From positions 14,743,001 to 14,807,000 of the forward strand of contig NC_134160.1 in the NCBI RefSeq assembly GCF_033958435.1: DNA of 64,000 bases, read 5' to 3'. Every line of letters starts with the position of its first letter. Position 1 is the first letter of the stretch. The notes beneath the pieces were generated by a model that saw only the letters and a list, made by a program, of their open reading frames with translations, had not been told where the DNA came from and did not search any database. A program made the translations under genes and the position numbers. Of the stretch, positions 25,901-37,900 are shown piece by piece. This DNA is from Carettochelys insculpta. Lineage: Eukaryota; Chordata; Testudines; Carettochelyidae.

Positions 25901-28900
25901 CCTTAGACAGACAGTGGGCCGATCTCATATATGCGTCACCTGGAGCTGCCCCGGGACAATGAACTTAACTTTACACTATCAAAACAAAAAGCAGTCAAAT
26001 AGCACTTTAAAGACTAGCAAAATGGTTTATTTTTTTGCTAGTCTTTAAAGTGCTACTTGACTGCTTTTTGTTTTAATAGTGTATAGACTAGCATGGCTCC
26101 CTCTTTGTTACTATTTAACTTTACACTGTGAGGTTGGGCTTTAACGGCATAATGCAGTTTGAACATTTCTGCAGTGTTTTGAATGAAATCCTTTCCCTGT
26201 TGCCTTGTCCTCCCCTCACTTGCTTCTTCTTGTCTCACTTCGTGTACCAAGAGGGTGAGGTGTCTGAGATGATGAATCCATGACTGTACAGTGCCAAGCA
26301 CAAAGCAACTTTGGCCCCTATCTGGGGACTCTAGATGCTGCCACAATGAGAAATGCCAAATTGTTCAGTGAAATATCATGAGAAGGGCTTAAAAAAAAAA
26401 CATGAGATTTTTGTTGTTTTATTTTTAATACACTTCAGGTTCTTTTTATTTGCCTTTTGATTTCTGAAGGTCCTACTCATGCAAGGTGCTCAAGCTGTAC
26501 CCAGAAGGATATTTCTCATTAAATGAAGGAAGAGATTCCTTATCTCAAACACCACGTACTGTGAGCCTTATGAAAGGTTGAGAGAGCTGAGACCATCTTG
26601 CAATATGTGTAACAAGTAACAATAATAAGTTGGGAAAGCGCCAAAGCCAGAATTTTCTAAAAAGCTTGCTCTGAGCTAGATGTCAGGGGATGGATCACTC
26701 ATTAAATTCCCTGTTCTGTTCATTCCTACTGATGCACCAGCTGTTGGCCAGTGTTGAAAGACAAAAAGAAGTCTTGTGGCACCTTACAGCCTAACAGATA
26801 TTTTGGAGCATAAGCTTTCGTGGGCAAAGACCCGCTCCATCAGATGCATGAGTGGGGGAGGTGGTTTCAGAGGGGTATTTAAAGAATGGGATCCCAGTAA
26901 GTGGGAGGGCCAGATCTGACAAGGCCCTCCAGACAGCATGGAAGGGAGGTGCAGGGAGTTGGAGGCTGTGCGGGAAGGGAAGTGACAGGATTAAAGAGGA
27001 AGCTGGTATTGATGGCACAGGTGCCAAGTTTGTGGGTACTCCAGGGCTTCAGAACTCATGAAAAATATATGGGGTGCTCAGCACCCACCAGCCACATCTG
27101 TTTGGAAGCTCCCACAATCTGCTGATCAGTGGTTGCACCACACAGCTGCTTGGCTGCTGGGGTGAGGCTTGTGGAAGGGTGGAGAACAGTAAGTGAAGGG
27201 CAGGAGGCGGCCTTGGCGAGGGTGCAGACAGGAAGCTGGAAAAGGTGATGTGAGGATGAGGATTTAGGGAAAAGGAGCAGAGCGAGGTGTGGCTTCAGGA
27301 CTGAGCAGGGAGGGAGAAACTGGTGTCATGAAAGAGTGCAGGGAAGGGGCTAATATCCTGAGGTAACCTGAATCCCAGGTGAACCAATGGGAGTGAAGTA
27401 GCTTTGTTTAAACTGAGAACAATTGCACCTTTTGGGTCTTTCTTTCCTGTGGAGAAGCAGAGAGGAAGACCAGGGACCGGGGTAGATGCTTCCCAGGCAT
27501 TCAGAAATATACTGACTGTCGCAAAATCAGCCACAGATGCATAAGTAAAAGGGAAATGTGTAATTAGACATGATCAGGTTATGGTTATTTTAAATTTGGT
27601 TGGACTGGCTGCTTTGTTTTCTCTTTTGTGGTGTTCTTTTCCCCTGTAACTTTTAAGTTAAATCTCAGGGGAATATCTTTCTCTGCGTTCAACCTGTGAT
27701 TTACTTTCTCTTGTTTTGTGAATAAATCATTTTTGAACAAACAATCTGATACCTATGCCTGAGAAAGGTCTGTGTACATGCCTTTCGTTCACAGCTTCTG
27801 ACAAGTTAGGGCTTGTTTTGGTTCTCAAGCCCTCTGTGGAGGGGAGAACGGGGTTGGAGTTTTAACCACAGGGGGCAGTCCCCAGTGTGCCTGCCTGGGA
27901 AAATGATCTCCAGAACTGGGGTGATGGCAGCTACCTTCCAGTCACCAGGGTACCTGTGACCCTGAGAAGTTTTAAAATAAAGCCTGTGTATCGGCATGGT
28001 AATTTTAGGTCTCTGTGGAGCCCCACTTTCTGCACTCAAAATGTGGAGTGAGGAATAGCCCCTGACACCTAGAGAAAAAGAAAAGTCAGCACCTGTAATT
28101 GAGATATGTGACAGGAACATTGGGGTGGTGGGGGAAACCCAGCTGAGGACAGCAGGGCCCAGCGAAGCTAGGAGATGGGAGGTATGATGCAGAGGACAGC
28201 TTAGGGATCTGAGACAAACTTGACTGAAAGCAAAGGAAAAAAGTGCAATTTTACTGAATGGGCTTTGGGTCAGGATCCAAAAGGCAAACATGGCAACTGG
28301 CCCTTAGTTTTACAATGGGCTGAATAAAAACCTCTACGACCCCCAGCAATACACACTTTAGAGCGGGGTCTGATGTTTCCATCTCAGTCCTCTCTGCTCT
28401 GAGTGTCAGCATCTCCCCCTGGTTTGAAGAAGATCTGGAGAAGATGCAATGCCAGACTGAACACACACTTTCACACCCAGCTCTTCACCTCTCCTGTACC
28501 TACCGATTACGTAGTAATCCTGGACCAGGGCTTTGCAGCACCCTTTCCCAGTAGCCACCTCCAGTGAGTACTCAATCAGGAGCAGTATGCTCATGACCTA
28601 GAAGAGCAAAAGCAGAGGAGATGGATGGTTACACAACCTTCTTGCAAATTTCTTATCAATCAGTTCCCAGAGATCATTACCACTTGGAATTCCTACAGCA
28701 CAACTGGCCTCAGGGTCTTCAAGGGCTGGCAAACACTAATGGATTGAAACTGCTCTGTGAAAGACTGAGGAGAAACTGAGACACAGAATGATGTGGGTCT
28801 GACATTTACAGACAGAATTTATAGGAGACGTGGGGAAAGAACTCATTCAGCCCCAGCACCGTACACTGGCACACACTGCTTCTTCCATTGCCCTTTAGCA

Positions 28901-31900
28901 GGCGCTGCGGTGAAAAATTAATTTTTGTCTTACTTTCAGGTTATATCTACACTTGCCAGGAGAGCTTCTGGTGTTCAATTTTACACATCTAATAGGGATG
29001 CATGAAATTGATCAGGGCTTGAGAGCTGACCCCGGTATTCCTTGATAGCACAAGGAATAAGAGAGGTCGAAGGGAAAGTTTCTCCCATCAACCTCCCTCA
29101 GTAAGGATGGCCAGATGAGCTGCTCCTAGATAAGAAAATTCCATCTATGCAACTGTTGTAGCTAGAATTGTGTACTGAGGATCAACATTTAGGTCTAGTA
29201 TAGACAGTCCCTAAGCATGCAGTCCATTAGTGAATGTAAGAGTCAGATGCTCAAAAGAATTTGACACCCTTGTAGGCCTAAAGAGAAGTGGGGTAAATTG
29301 TACAATGAGTTCAGCTCAATTTAGAGTTACAACCTTTGAAATTAAAAGGAAAAAAACGAAAAAAAAATCCTCTTCCTACAAGGCAACTCCTCAACACCTG
29401 CCCCCTCACAGTTCCTTGCTCAGTATCTAGAGAGATAACACATAGATAAGATTGAAAAGATTGCACTTCCCCTCACTGTCCTGTGACTCAGAGCCTGGTA
29501 CAACCTCCCTGCATGTTGGCAGGCAGACAGCTGGCACATTTTCAACAGTTCTGGCCTGTTGTAGCTTAAGCTGTGGGAGTGAGAACACAGCAGCATGTTG
29601 AGTGGGACACAGGCACTTCTAATGTTCAATGATCCAGTCACTTGTGACATCAGTTTAAATCTTCAGACCCCTGGGAAAAAAAGTCACCAGATTAAATTAT
29701 TTTTCTGGTAACTGGTAAAATCCATGAGCACACCCCTCCAGGCAAATCAGCTACAAACCAGGTGGTAACTCCAACCACGATGGAAGCTTTGGAGGCTGAG
29801 AACTTATGAAAGTATTATCCCAGTGATGGCTGCAGACTGTAGGGCTGGTCAGAGAGCAACAGAATTAGTTTTTGGAATTAGTTTTTGTTCTCCTGTGGAG
29901 CTAAAAATGAGGCCTGTGAAAAAACCCATGGGAGAGACTTTATGGACAAGGTGTGCAGCTGAGGGAGGCAGGTTTGACAGAGCAGGGATGTGAACTGGAG
30001 TCCTCAACAGCCCAAGGAATGATCAGCCTGGTCACAGCCAGCAGCAGCAGCCAGCAGGGGAATTTCTCTGGTTGTGTCTAGATTGCTGAGAACTGTCGGC
30101 AAAAGATATGCAATTGTGCAATGCATTTTCATATCTCCTGCTGATATTTCTGTCAAGAGAGGTGTTCCCAAGATTTGGCCCAACCACACGGTGACAGATA
30201 TCAACAAAACACCCTCTACCGAGACCTCATTCCACGAGGAAGAAGGCATGTCGGCAGAACACTCCTAACGTGACAGACTTCCGTCGGGAGACTTCTGGGC
30301 TCATGACAGAAACCTTCAGTTTAGACATAGCCTATTGGAATAAAAGTAGCCTCAGTGCCAGCCCATTGGTACTGCTGAGGTAGCAGAATTAACATCCTGC
30401 AGTCAGTCCAGAGTGCATTCCGGCACAGGTGTGCTGTGTTCGCATGTTGTATTCCTGGGGCTAGGTCTGGACCTTATAGACAGCAGGTGTCTGGAATTTC
30501 AAATGCTTTTTGGAAGAGGGTCTCTTCATTTGGGGGCTAGCAGTAGAGGTTGAACCTCTCTAGTCCAGCACCCTTGCGACCTGACCAGTGTCGGAGGAGA
30601 GAATTTGCTGTACCACGGGAGGTCAGTGTTTTCTAGCATATTACCAACACTTCCACTGCTTACTGGCCTCTCACAAAACATTTAGGAGTAACTTACAGCT
30701 AACCAACAACACAGAAAACTGAGAGCCAGAACTGGTGGCTGTAAATGCCAGGAAACTTGGCTACACTCATGGTAAGTGGTCTTCCAGCTAACTAAAATCA
30801 TGCTGGATTACGGAGTTTGCCAGACGAGAGATTTCTGGATTAGAGAGGTTCAACCTGCATCAGGAAATAAGAACCACAGCACAGCTCCAGTCAATGCTCA
30901 TTCAAGGTTTACACAAAACAAGTATGGCCTTTGTGAAGCGTGTTCTGTTATTACTTTGTCTGGTGTTTTACTGAAATTTTCAGAATCACAGTGGGGTGAG
31001 AGGTGAGGAAGGTTCCCCTTTCAGCCTTCTCCTCTTCCTGCTTTTTGTTTTTCTTCTTTCCTTGTTTGTCTCCCCAGGCCTATCCTTGTAACTCTTTTCC
31101 CTAAGCCTTTCCTTCTTTGTAGTGGCACACAGGACCTGCAGATTTCACTGCCAATACACCACCCCACCTTGTTGACAAAAGGTGAGTAAGGACATAGTTG
31201 GGTGAAATCAAAAGTACCATAATTAGCTTTCAGCGATAATGCCCCAGTGGGACCAATGGGTTGACATAGAGTTGACACCTCACAGAGCCATTGTTTCAGA
31301 CTGTGCAGAACTCAGGGAGGAAGTGCCACATTGTTTATTCTTGGAAGGTTTTTTCACATTCCTCAAGGTGAGTAACTTGGTGAGGGGGTTGGGTTTCCTT
31401 AAAATAGAAATTTAGAATCTACAGAATTTGAATATGCTGCATGAGCTTCATAAACAGGATTCAGTCTACGTGTGTGTAGACACTATATGGCTATGTCTAC
31501 ACTAGCCCAAAACTTCTAAATGGCCATTTGCATGGCCATTTCGAAGTTTACTAATGAAGCACTGAAATACATATTCAGCGCCTCATTAGAATGCTGGCAG
31601 CCGCGGCACTTTGAAATTGACTCGGCTCGTTGCCACGTGGTTTGTCCAGATAGGGCTCCTTTTCAAAAGGACCCCTGCAAATTCGAAATCCCCTTATTCC
31701 TAACAACAGAGAGGAATAAGGGGATTTCAAAGTTCGTGGGGTCCTTTCAAAAAGGAGCCCCGTCTGGACGAGCCATAGGCTATGTCTACACTAGCATGCT
31801 ACGTCGAAGTAGCCTATTTCAATGTAAGAACATCGAAAGAGGCTACTTCAACACATTTCGTCTACACATCCTCCAGGGCTGATGCCATTGATGTTCAACA

Positions 31901-34900
31901 TCAAAGTAGCAATGGAGATGTCGAAAGGAGCCGCCCTAGAAGGAAATGAGGAGCATCCCCACACACAAGCGCTCCCTGTCGAAATAAGGGGCCAGCAAAG
32001 CCCCAAGCCGCTCCCTTAAAGGGCCCCTCACAGACACACTCGGCCTGCACAGCACGAGATCCACAGAGCTGACAACCGGTTGCAGACCCCGTGCACGCAG
32101 CATGGACCCTCAGCTGCAGCAGCAGCAGCCAGAAGCCCTGGGCTAAGGGCTGCTGCATGCGGCGACCACAGAGCCCCACAGGGGCTGGACAGAGTGTCCC
32201 TCAACCCCTCAGTTGACGGCCACCATGGAGGACCCCACTATTTCGACGTATCGGGACGTGGATCGTGTACACATGCCCTACTTCGACACTGAACATCGAA
32301 GTAGGGCGCTATTCCCATCTTCGGATAGGAATAGCGATTTTGACGTCTCGCTGCCTAACTTCGACTTCAACATCGAAATAGCTCACGGCACGTGTAGACA
32401 CGACGCATACTATTTCGATGTTGTGCCAGCTACTTCGAAGTAACTGGCTAGTGTAGACGCACCTTATATGTCATATCTGTACACTGTGGGCCATGCTTGT
32501 ATGTTCTGAACCACACATGTATATTATAGTATATGCCATGAATGTAAACTGTACACTCTGTATATTATGGATTCCAGTTAATAATTTACATCCTTCTGTG
32601 CCATCTTTCTCTTACCCTCCCAGCAACTTTCTTACTGGCCATCCATGAAGCTGCTCTGCTCAGCCTGAAAAACTATTTGGGATTTCAAAAACTTTCCCAT
32701 TTTGCAGAGGGACAAAATGGAGACCTTGCAAAAAAATGAGAAGAAACAACAAGAGTGAGAGCTCTACCCCAGCATGGCTTCACAAGTGAAGCACTCACTT
32801 GGCAGGTGGGAGACCAGTCTCAGGTCCAGCGTTTGGAGGGACAAACTTGCCCTCTGATCTTTCACAGAGCTGGGCAGCACCTGAAGAACTGAGCTGGAAA
32901 GTCTCTCTCTGGCCCGTTGCATATTGCTATGAAGTGGAACAGCTCCCAGAGGAGATCTTCAAAAGGCAAGACAGAGGCTGGCTCTGTAGCCTTGGAGCTC
33001 AGACACTTATCTGAACTGGGGGATGGCAGGAGTCAAGACCCAGCTGCAACTCAGACTGTGCAGAGAACTGACTGGCTGTCAACAGTACTGTGCGCGAGTG
33101 CCACCAGCCTCCAGGGGGCGTTGTAGGGTATAAGAAGACATTGTAACGGTCAAGAGTGCAGTCCGACCCCTCTGTGAATTCTCAGGAGAATCTAAACAGA
33201 CCAGTCTGTGCAAGGTGAAAAGCTGCAAAATAACTAACCCTGCCATGGGAACTAGTGCAGAACAAGGCACGCTTGCCAAGACTTCAAGGCTATGCTGGCA
33301 GAAGGCCACAAGAGATAGTGATAAGGAATGCATAGGCAATTTTAGGCAATCTTATGTTAATGAGTTCAGCTATATCAGCTAGTGTTAGGAGGCCTGTAAC
33401 AGAGCCTGTCCCCAAGCGAAGCTCCGACGCGTCGGGTTTTCCCCCGCTGGTGACTGCAGCATCTCCGGGGCTCCAGTCACGGGTGTCATGCGCTTTCAAT
33501 AAACCAAATATAGCACTCGCCTTCTGGTTGCAGCCTCGTTTCTGGGGAACCCGAGCCTGGTTGGCTACAATTGGCGCAGCGAGCAGAGTTCTCCAGGTAC
33601 GATGCCTTTTTCGTTGAAAGCAGGGGAGGCAGGGAAGCCAGCGCTGTCCCTGCAGCGCATACTAGGATGGCCCTTGATGTAGTGACGGGGGCCGGTAGCG
33701 CAGATGGTGGCCTGTTGGGCAGCCCCAGCAGACTGGCTGGAGTTGCAGGAGGCGGCAGGCGTGACGCTGGTACAGGTAGAAGGGGCATTGCATCGGCTGC
33801 GGCTGAGCCACCGGCCAGGGACATCAAAAAGGGCAGTGGGAGAGGTAGCATGGCATTTCCTAACTGCCCTCTGGGCCCTGGATGATGAGCTTCTCCACTT
33901 GCAGAAGGCGCTGGCGGGAAGGAGCAGGAATGTCGCGATTTGGCAGATGTGTGGGTGATAGCGCAGGAGGTGGTTACCTCACACTCTGAAAGGACGCAAG
34001 AGTTAACCCATCATTGTGAGGTGGTGGCAGCGAGAGTGGCGAATCGGCGGCGCATGAAACTAGGGAAAGAACCGGTGTCAACGGCCCAAGTGCATGCGGT
34101 CCTTGCACTAGCCACTTGGGGCCCTGAGACCTGGGATGGGAACATTTGGAGCTCTTCCTTGTCTGAGGAGGAGGAGGTGGTGAACTGGGAGGCTGTGCAA
34201 CCGACCCGAGACAAGCACGCCCCATTCAGGAGTTGAGGGCAGAAGGAGGTCGCTGCAATGAGGTCTGGCTAACATTTAAGACAAGTGAGTTGCAGGAAAT
34301 GGTGAAGAGTTTTAAGCAGGAGCCAGGGAAGGCCTGCTGGCCCGGCTAGTGCGTGTGTGGGACAATGCGGGCAACACTGTGTTGCTGCTGCTTGCGGAAC
34401 TCCACCAGAGGGGCATGTTGTCCCAGGATTCACAGATCAGACAGGCGCTGCAGACTATGCAAGGTCTTACTGATGCCTTACTGATGCACAGGGAAACTCC
34501 GTGGAAGCGCCGTCCCTGTAATGCTGGTTAACTGCGGCGGTGGACCAGGTCTACCCCTCCCCAGGGGAACTGGAAGTGCTGGTGAGGCCCTGGCATACGA
34601 TCCCAGAAGGGGTGAGTGAGCTGTGGCAGCTGCGCATGGCGTGGGCTGTGGCTTTCATCGACATGGGACCGGACGATATAGGGGTCCAGAAATCCATCAA
34701 GGCCACTCTGTTACGCCTTGCCCCCCTCGAGCTGAAGGCCTCCCTTATGGCCGTGGTCATGGCAGCGGGCGGGAATGTAGCTCACTTGGTTGGAATGTTG
34801 ATGCAGTTAGAGGCTGTCATATGCGCGAAAGCAGTCCGCGCCACAAGAGGAAAAGGTGGTCGGGCGGGAGCCCCTGGACAGGAGAAAGGGCACTCTTGGG

Positions 34901-37900
34901 TGACCCGGAGAACCATGTGGACGGACTTGCTGAAGGCAGGAGTCCCCCCGTGAGGAGATCAATGGTTTGCCAACATCAGACTTGTACAAGCGTTGGTTAC
35001 AACTGCTGCCTACTCAGCGGAGTGAGGATGTGGGTGCCTCCAAGAGGGCGGGCGAGACTCAGGCACCACAGAAAGGTACAGGAGCTGGGGGGAGGACCAA
35101 GCCCAGTGCCCCGGTCAACTGGACCCTTCCACCTAGGAAGTGACGGGGAGGCAGGTCCCCTGAGGTACGGGCTGTGGCGGTGCCACAGCTAGCAGGGGAC
35201 CGGCACCCATTCGTCCCATTAACCATCAAGTGGCCCTGGGGAGGGGAGCAGCATGTGTTAGCTCTGTTAGACACTGGAGCCGAAGTGACCATTCTGCATT
35301 CTACCCAGACTGCGGGTCATGCGGTGGTAATGCAGAGCCTCGGAGGACCGGAGACCACCGCTTATTCGGTGGAGGTCACCCTCACGCTGGGGAAAGCCCG
35401 TCCCTTTCGGGCAACTGTGCTGGCTGCACCCTTAGATGAATACATCATTGCATGTCTTGCATGACCGGTGTGTGAACACACAGTATGGGCTGTTTGCTTT
35501 TGGGCACCCCCGATACATTTGGGCAATCAGAACTGTGGAGCCCCTACTGCGGGAACATCCCAAATGGGACCCTGTGCGCCTGCCGGTCCCCCAGACCCCA
35601 GTGTCAGTCAAGCAGTACCGCATTCCTGGTGGAGAGCACGAGATCAGTGACACTATTAATGCATTGCTACAGGCGGAGATTATTCGCCCCACGCTGAGCA
35701 CCTTCAACAGCCCCATCTGGCCAGTAAAGAAGCCGGATGGATCATGGCGTATAACAGTGGACTATTGGGAACTCAATAAGGTAACCCCGGAGCTTACGGC
35801 CATAGTTCCGAACATGGTTACCATCCTGGAGCGCATCACCGTGGCGGCCTTGCCGTGGCATGCCGTCATAGACCTGGCCAATGTGTTTTTCTTTACTGAC
35901 ATTCATCCCGAGAGTCAAGAGCAGTTTGCCTTCACGTGGCTAACAAAGTAGCACACGTCTACCATGTTACCGCAGGGCTTTAAGCACTCCCTGACGATCT
36001 GCCATCAGCTAGTGCAGGACGATCTGGAGTGTCTGGACCTCCCTGACTAGATGGCCTGCTACCACTACATCGACGACGTTATGATCTCGGGACCAGATGA
36101 ACCGACTGTTCAAGCTGCCCTAGACACTGTTGTAACAGGTTTGCAGGAACAGGGATGGGCTATTAACCCCAAGAAAGTGCTGGGGCCAGCCACCAGTGTG
36201 GTCTACTTGGGTGTACTGTGGATGGGTACAGACAAATGCATTCCGCCGAAAGTGCGGCATACCATCCAGGCGTTCCCCACACCCTCGTCTAAACAGCAGT
36301 TGCAAACCTTTCTGGGCCTTCTCGGTTTCTGGCGTGCTTTTATTCCTCACCTTGCTTTTCTTATGCATCCTTTACAGGAGCTTGGGCACAAAGCCACCCA
36401 GTGGAACTGGACAGAGAAGCACCAACGGGCCTTTGAGCTCTGCAAAGAGGCAGTGGTGGCACATGCCCACCTCACTGCACCGCTGCAGGGCCAACCATTT
36501 GAACTGGAGGTAACAACCGCCAGTGACATGGCGTCCTGGGGTCTGTGGCAGCAGGTAGGAACCCAGCGAAAAAAACCTATCGGCTTCTGGTCACGAACCC
36601 TCCGCGGAGCCGAAAGCGGGTACACCCCCCTGGAAAAGCAGATCCTAGCAGTGGTGTGGGCTTTGCAGGACACTGAGCAGGTCACAGGCGTCGCCCCTGT
36701 TACTGTACAAACCCCGATCCCCTTAATGGGGTGGGTCACGGGTACCTCTGGACTGCTGTAGCAATGGCCTCAAAGTGGGGCCCACGTAGCAGTGACAGCT
36801 CCAACATATGGGTAACGTTGGCACAGACTGCCATCAACGCGTCTGCCTTTTGTCTGCCCCACAGTATGGCCGTGGGACAGCTCATGAACACATGCTTTAT
36901 AGGTGTCAGTGCTACTCCTGCGCTCTTGCAAAACTATACCCTTTTGTGTAACTTTGCTTTCACTGCCCTCATATGCTGTTGTCAAGTCTGTTCCACGGGT
37001 GCACGCTGTGTTGCCAGAAGAGCAACAACCACCTCACTTGATTCCTACTAGCCTCGGAATTCACAAAGGGGTCGCGGGGAGGAGTGTAGGGTGCGAGAAG
37101 ACATTGTAACGGTTGAGAGTGCAGTCCGACCCCTCTGTGAATCCTCAGGAGAATCTAAACAGATCAGTCTGTGCAAGGTGAAAAGCTGCAAAATAACTGC
37201 CACGAGAACTAGTGCATACAAGGCTTGCTTGCCCAGACTTCAAGGCTACGCTGGCAGTAGGCCACAAGTGATAGTGATAGAAATGCATAGGCAATTTTAG
37301 GCAATCTTATGTTAATGAGTTCAGCTGTATCAGCTAGTGTTAGGAGGCCTGTTACAGAGCCTCTCTCCGAGCGAAGCTCCGACGCGTCGGGTTTTCCCCC
37401 ACTGGTGACTGCGGCGTCTCCGGGGCTCCCATCACGGGTGTCACGCACTTTCAATAAACCAAATATAGCACTCGCCTTCTGGGTGCAGCCTCGTTTCTGG
37501 GGAACCCGAGCCTGGCTGGTTACAGGCGTGATATGAGTCTGTCCAGTAAATTCCATCCTGGGTGGGAGAAAGTTTTATCCAAACTGACCTTTACCAACAA
37601 AATGTTTCAGTTTTGAAAAATCAGATGAAAAAAACATTTTGTCAAAAAATTCCCAACCACCTCCACCCACAGGCAGACAAGATGGTGTTTTCCATGCACT
37701 TCAGTGGGCTAGGACACTACTGGGGCCAGAGGCTGCACCAAAGGGACACACTACTTAAATTACTAGGGACACAAGGCAACAGCAAGTGCTGAATTGGTAT
37801 CAAGAAGAAGTGAGACAGGCCATGAGCTCGTCCAGGCCTCACCAAGTTCTCTGCAGAGCTGCTCGTGAGATAAGGGACCCTGTGACAGGCACTGGAAGCA

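Larger units (their letters stand above)
18006..28503 (-). other. LAPTM5 intron 2
   Basis: A 10.5-kb intron holding a CR1 with a solo LTR (19706-21345), a TIR repeat (23150-23575), a MIR-like relic (25185-25385), a TTA-flanked MITE (25458-25902), an inverted PLE (25978-26114) and a single PLE (26762-26930). No element was recognised in 18.0-19.7, 21.35-23.1, 23.6-25.2 or 27.0-28.5 kb. The stretch around 27.6-28.0 kb, with two AATAAA-type motifs, could be an old LTR but has no clear ends. Confidence 0.75.
33122..37524 (+). mobile_element. ERV-L-like (class III) provirus, internally deleted
   Basis: Two LTRs (33122-33569 and 37085-37524) flanked by the 5-bp duplication GGCGT (33117-33121, 37525-37529). 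The 3.5-kb interior has gag, protease and reverse transcriptase/RNase H relics in order, then no integrase. The RT/RNase H sequence type ([24 protein letters not shown]) is closest to ERV-L-like class III elements as I recognise them; not checked by tree. Stops and frameshifts break every frame, so it is inactive. It lies antisense to LAPTM5. By eye the two LTRs differ at roughly 30 of about 440 sites, so the insertion is not recent. Confidence 0.92.

Noticed and set aside
33354..33617. Repeated 75-87 residue frames at 20.5, 33.4 and 37.3 kb
   Set aside because: They are translations of the same LTR sequence, not a gene.
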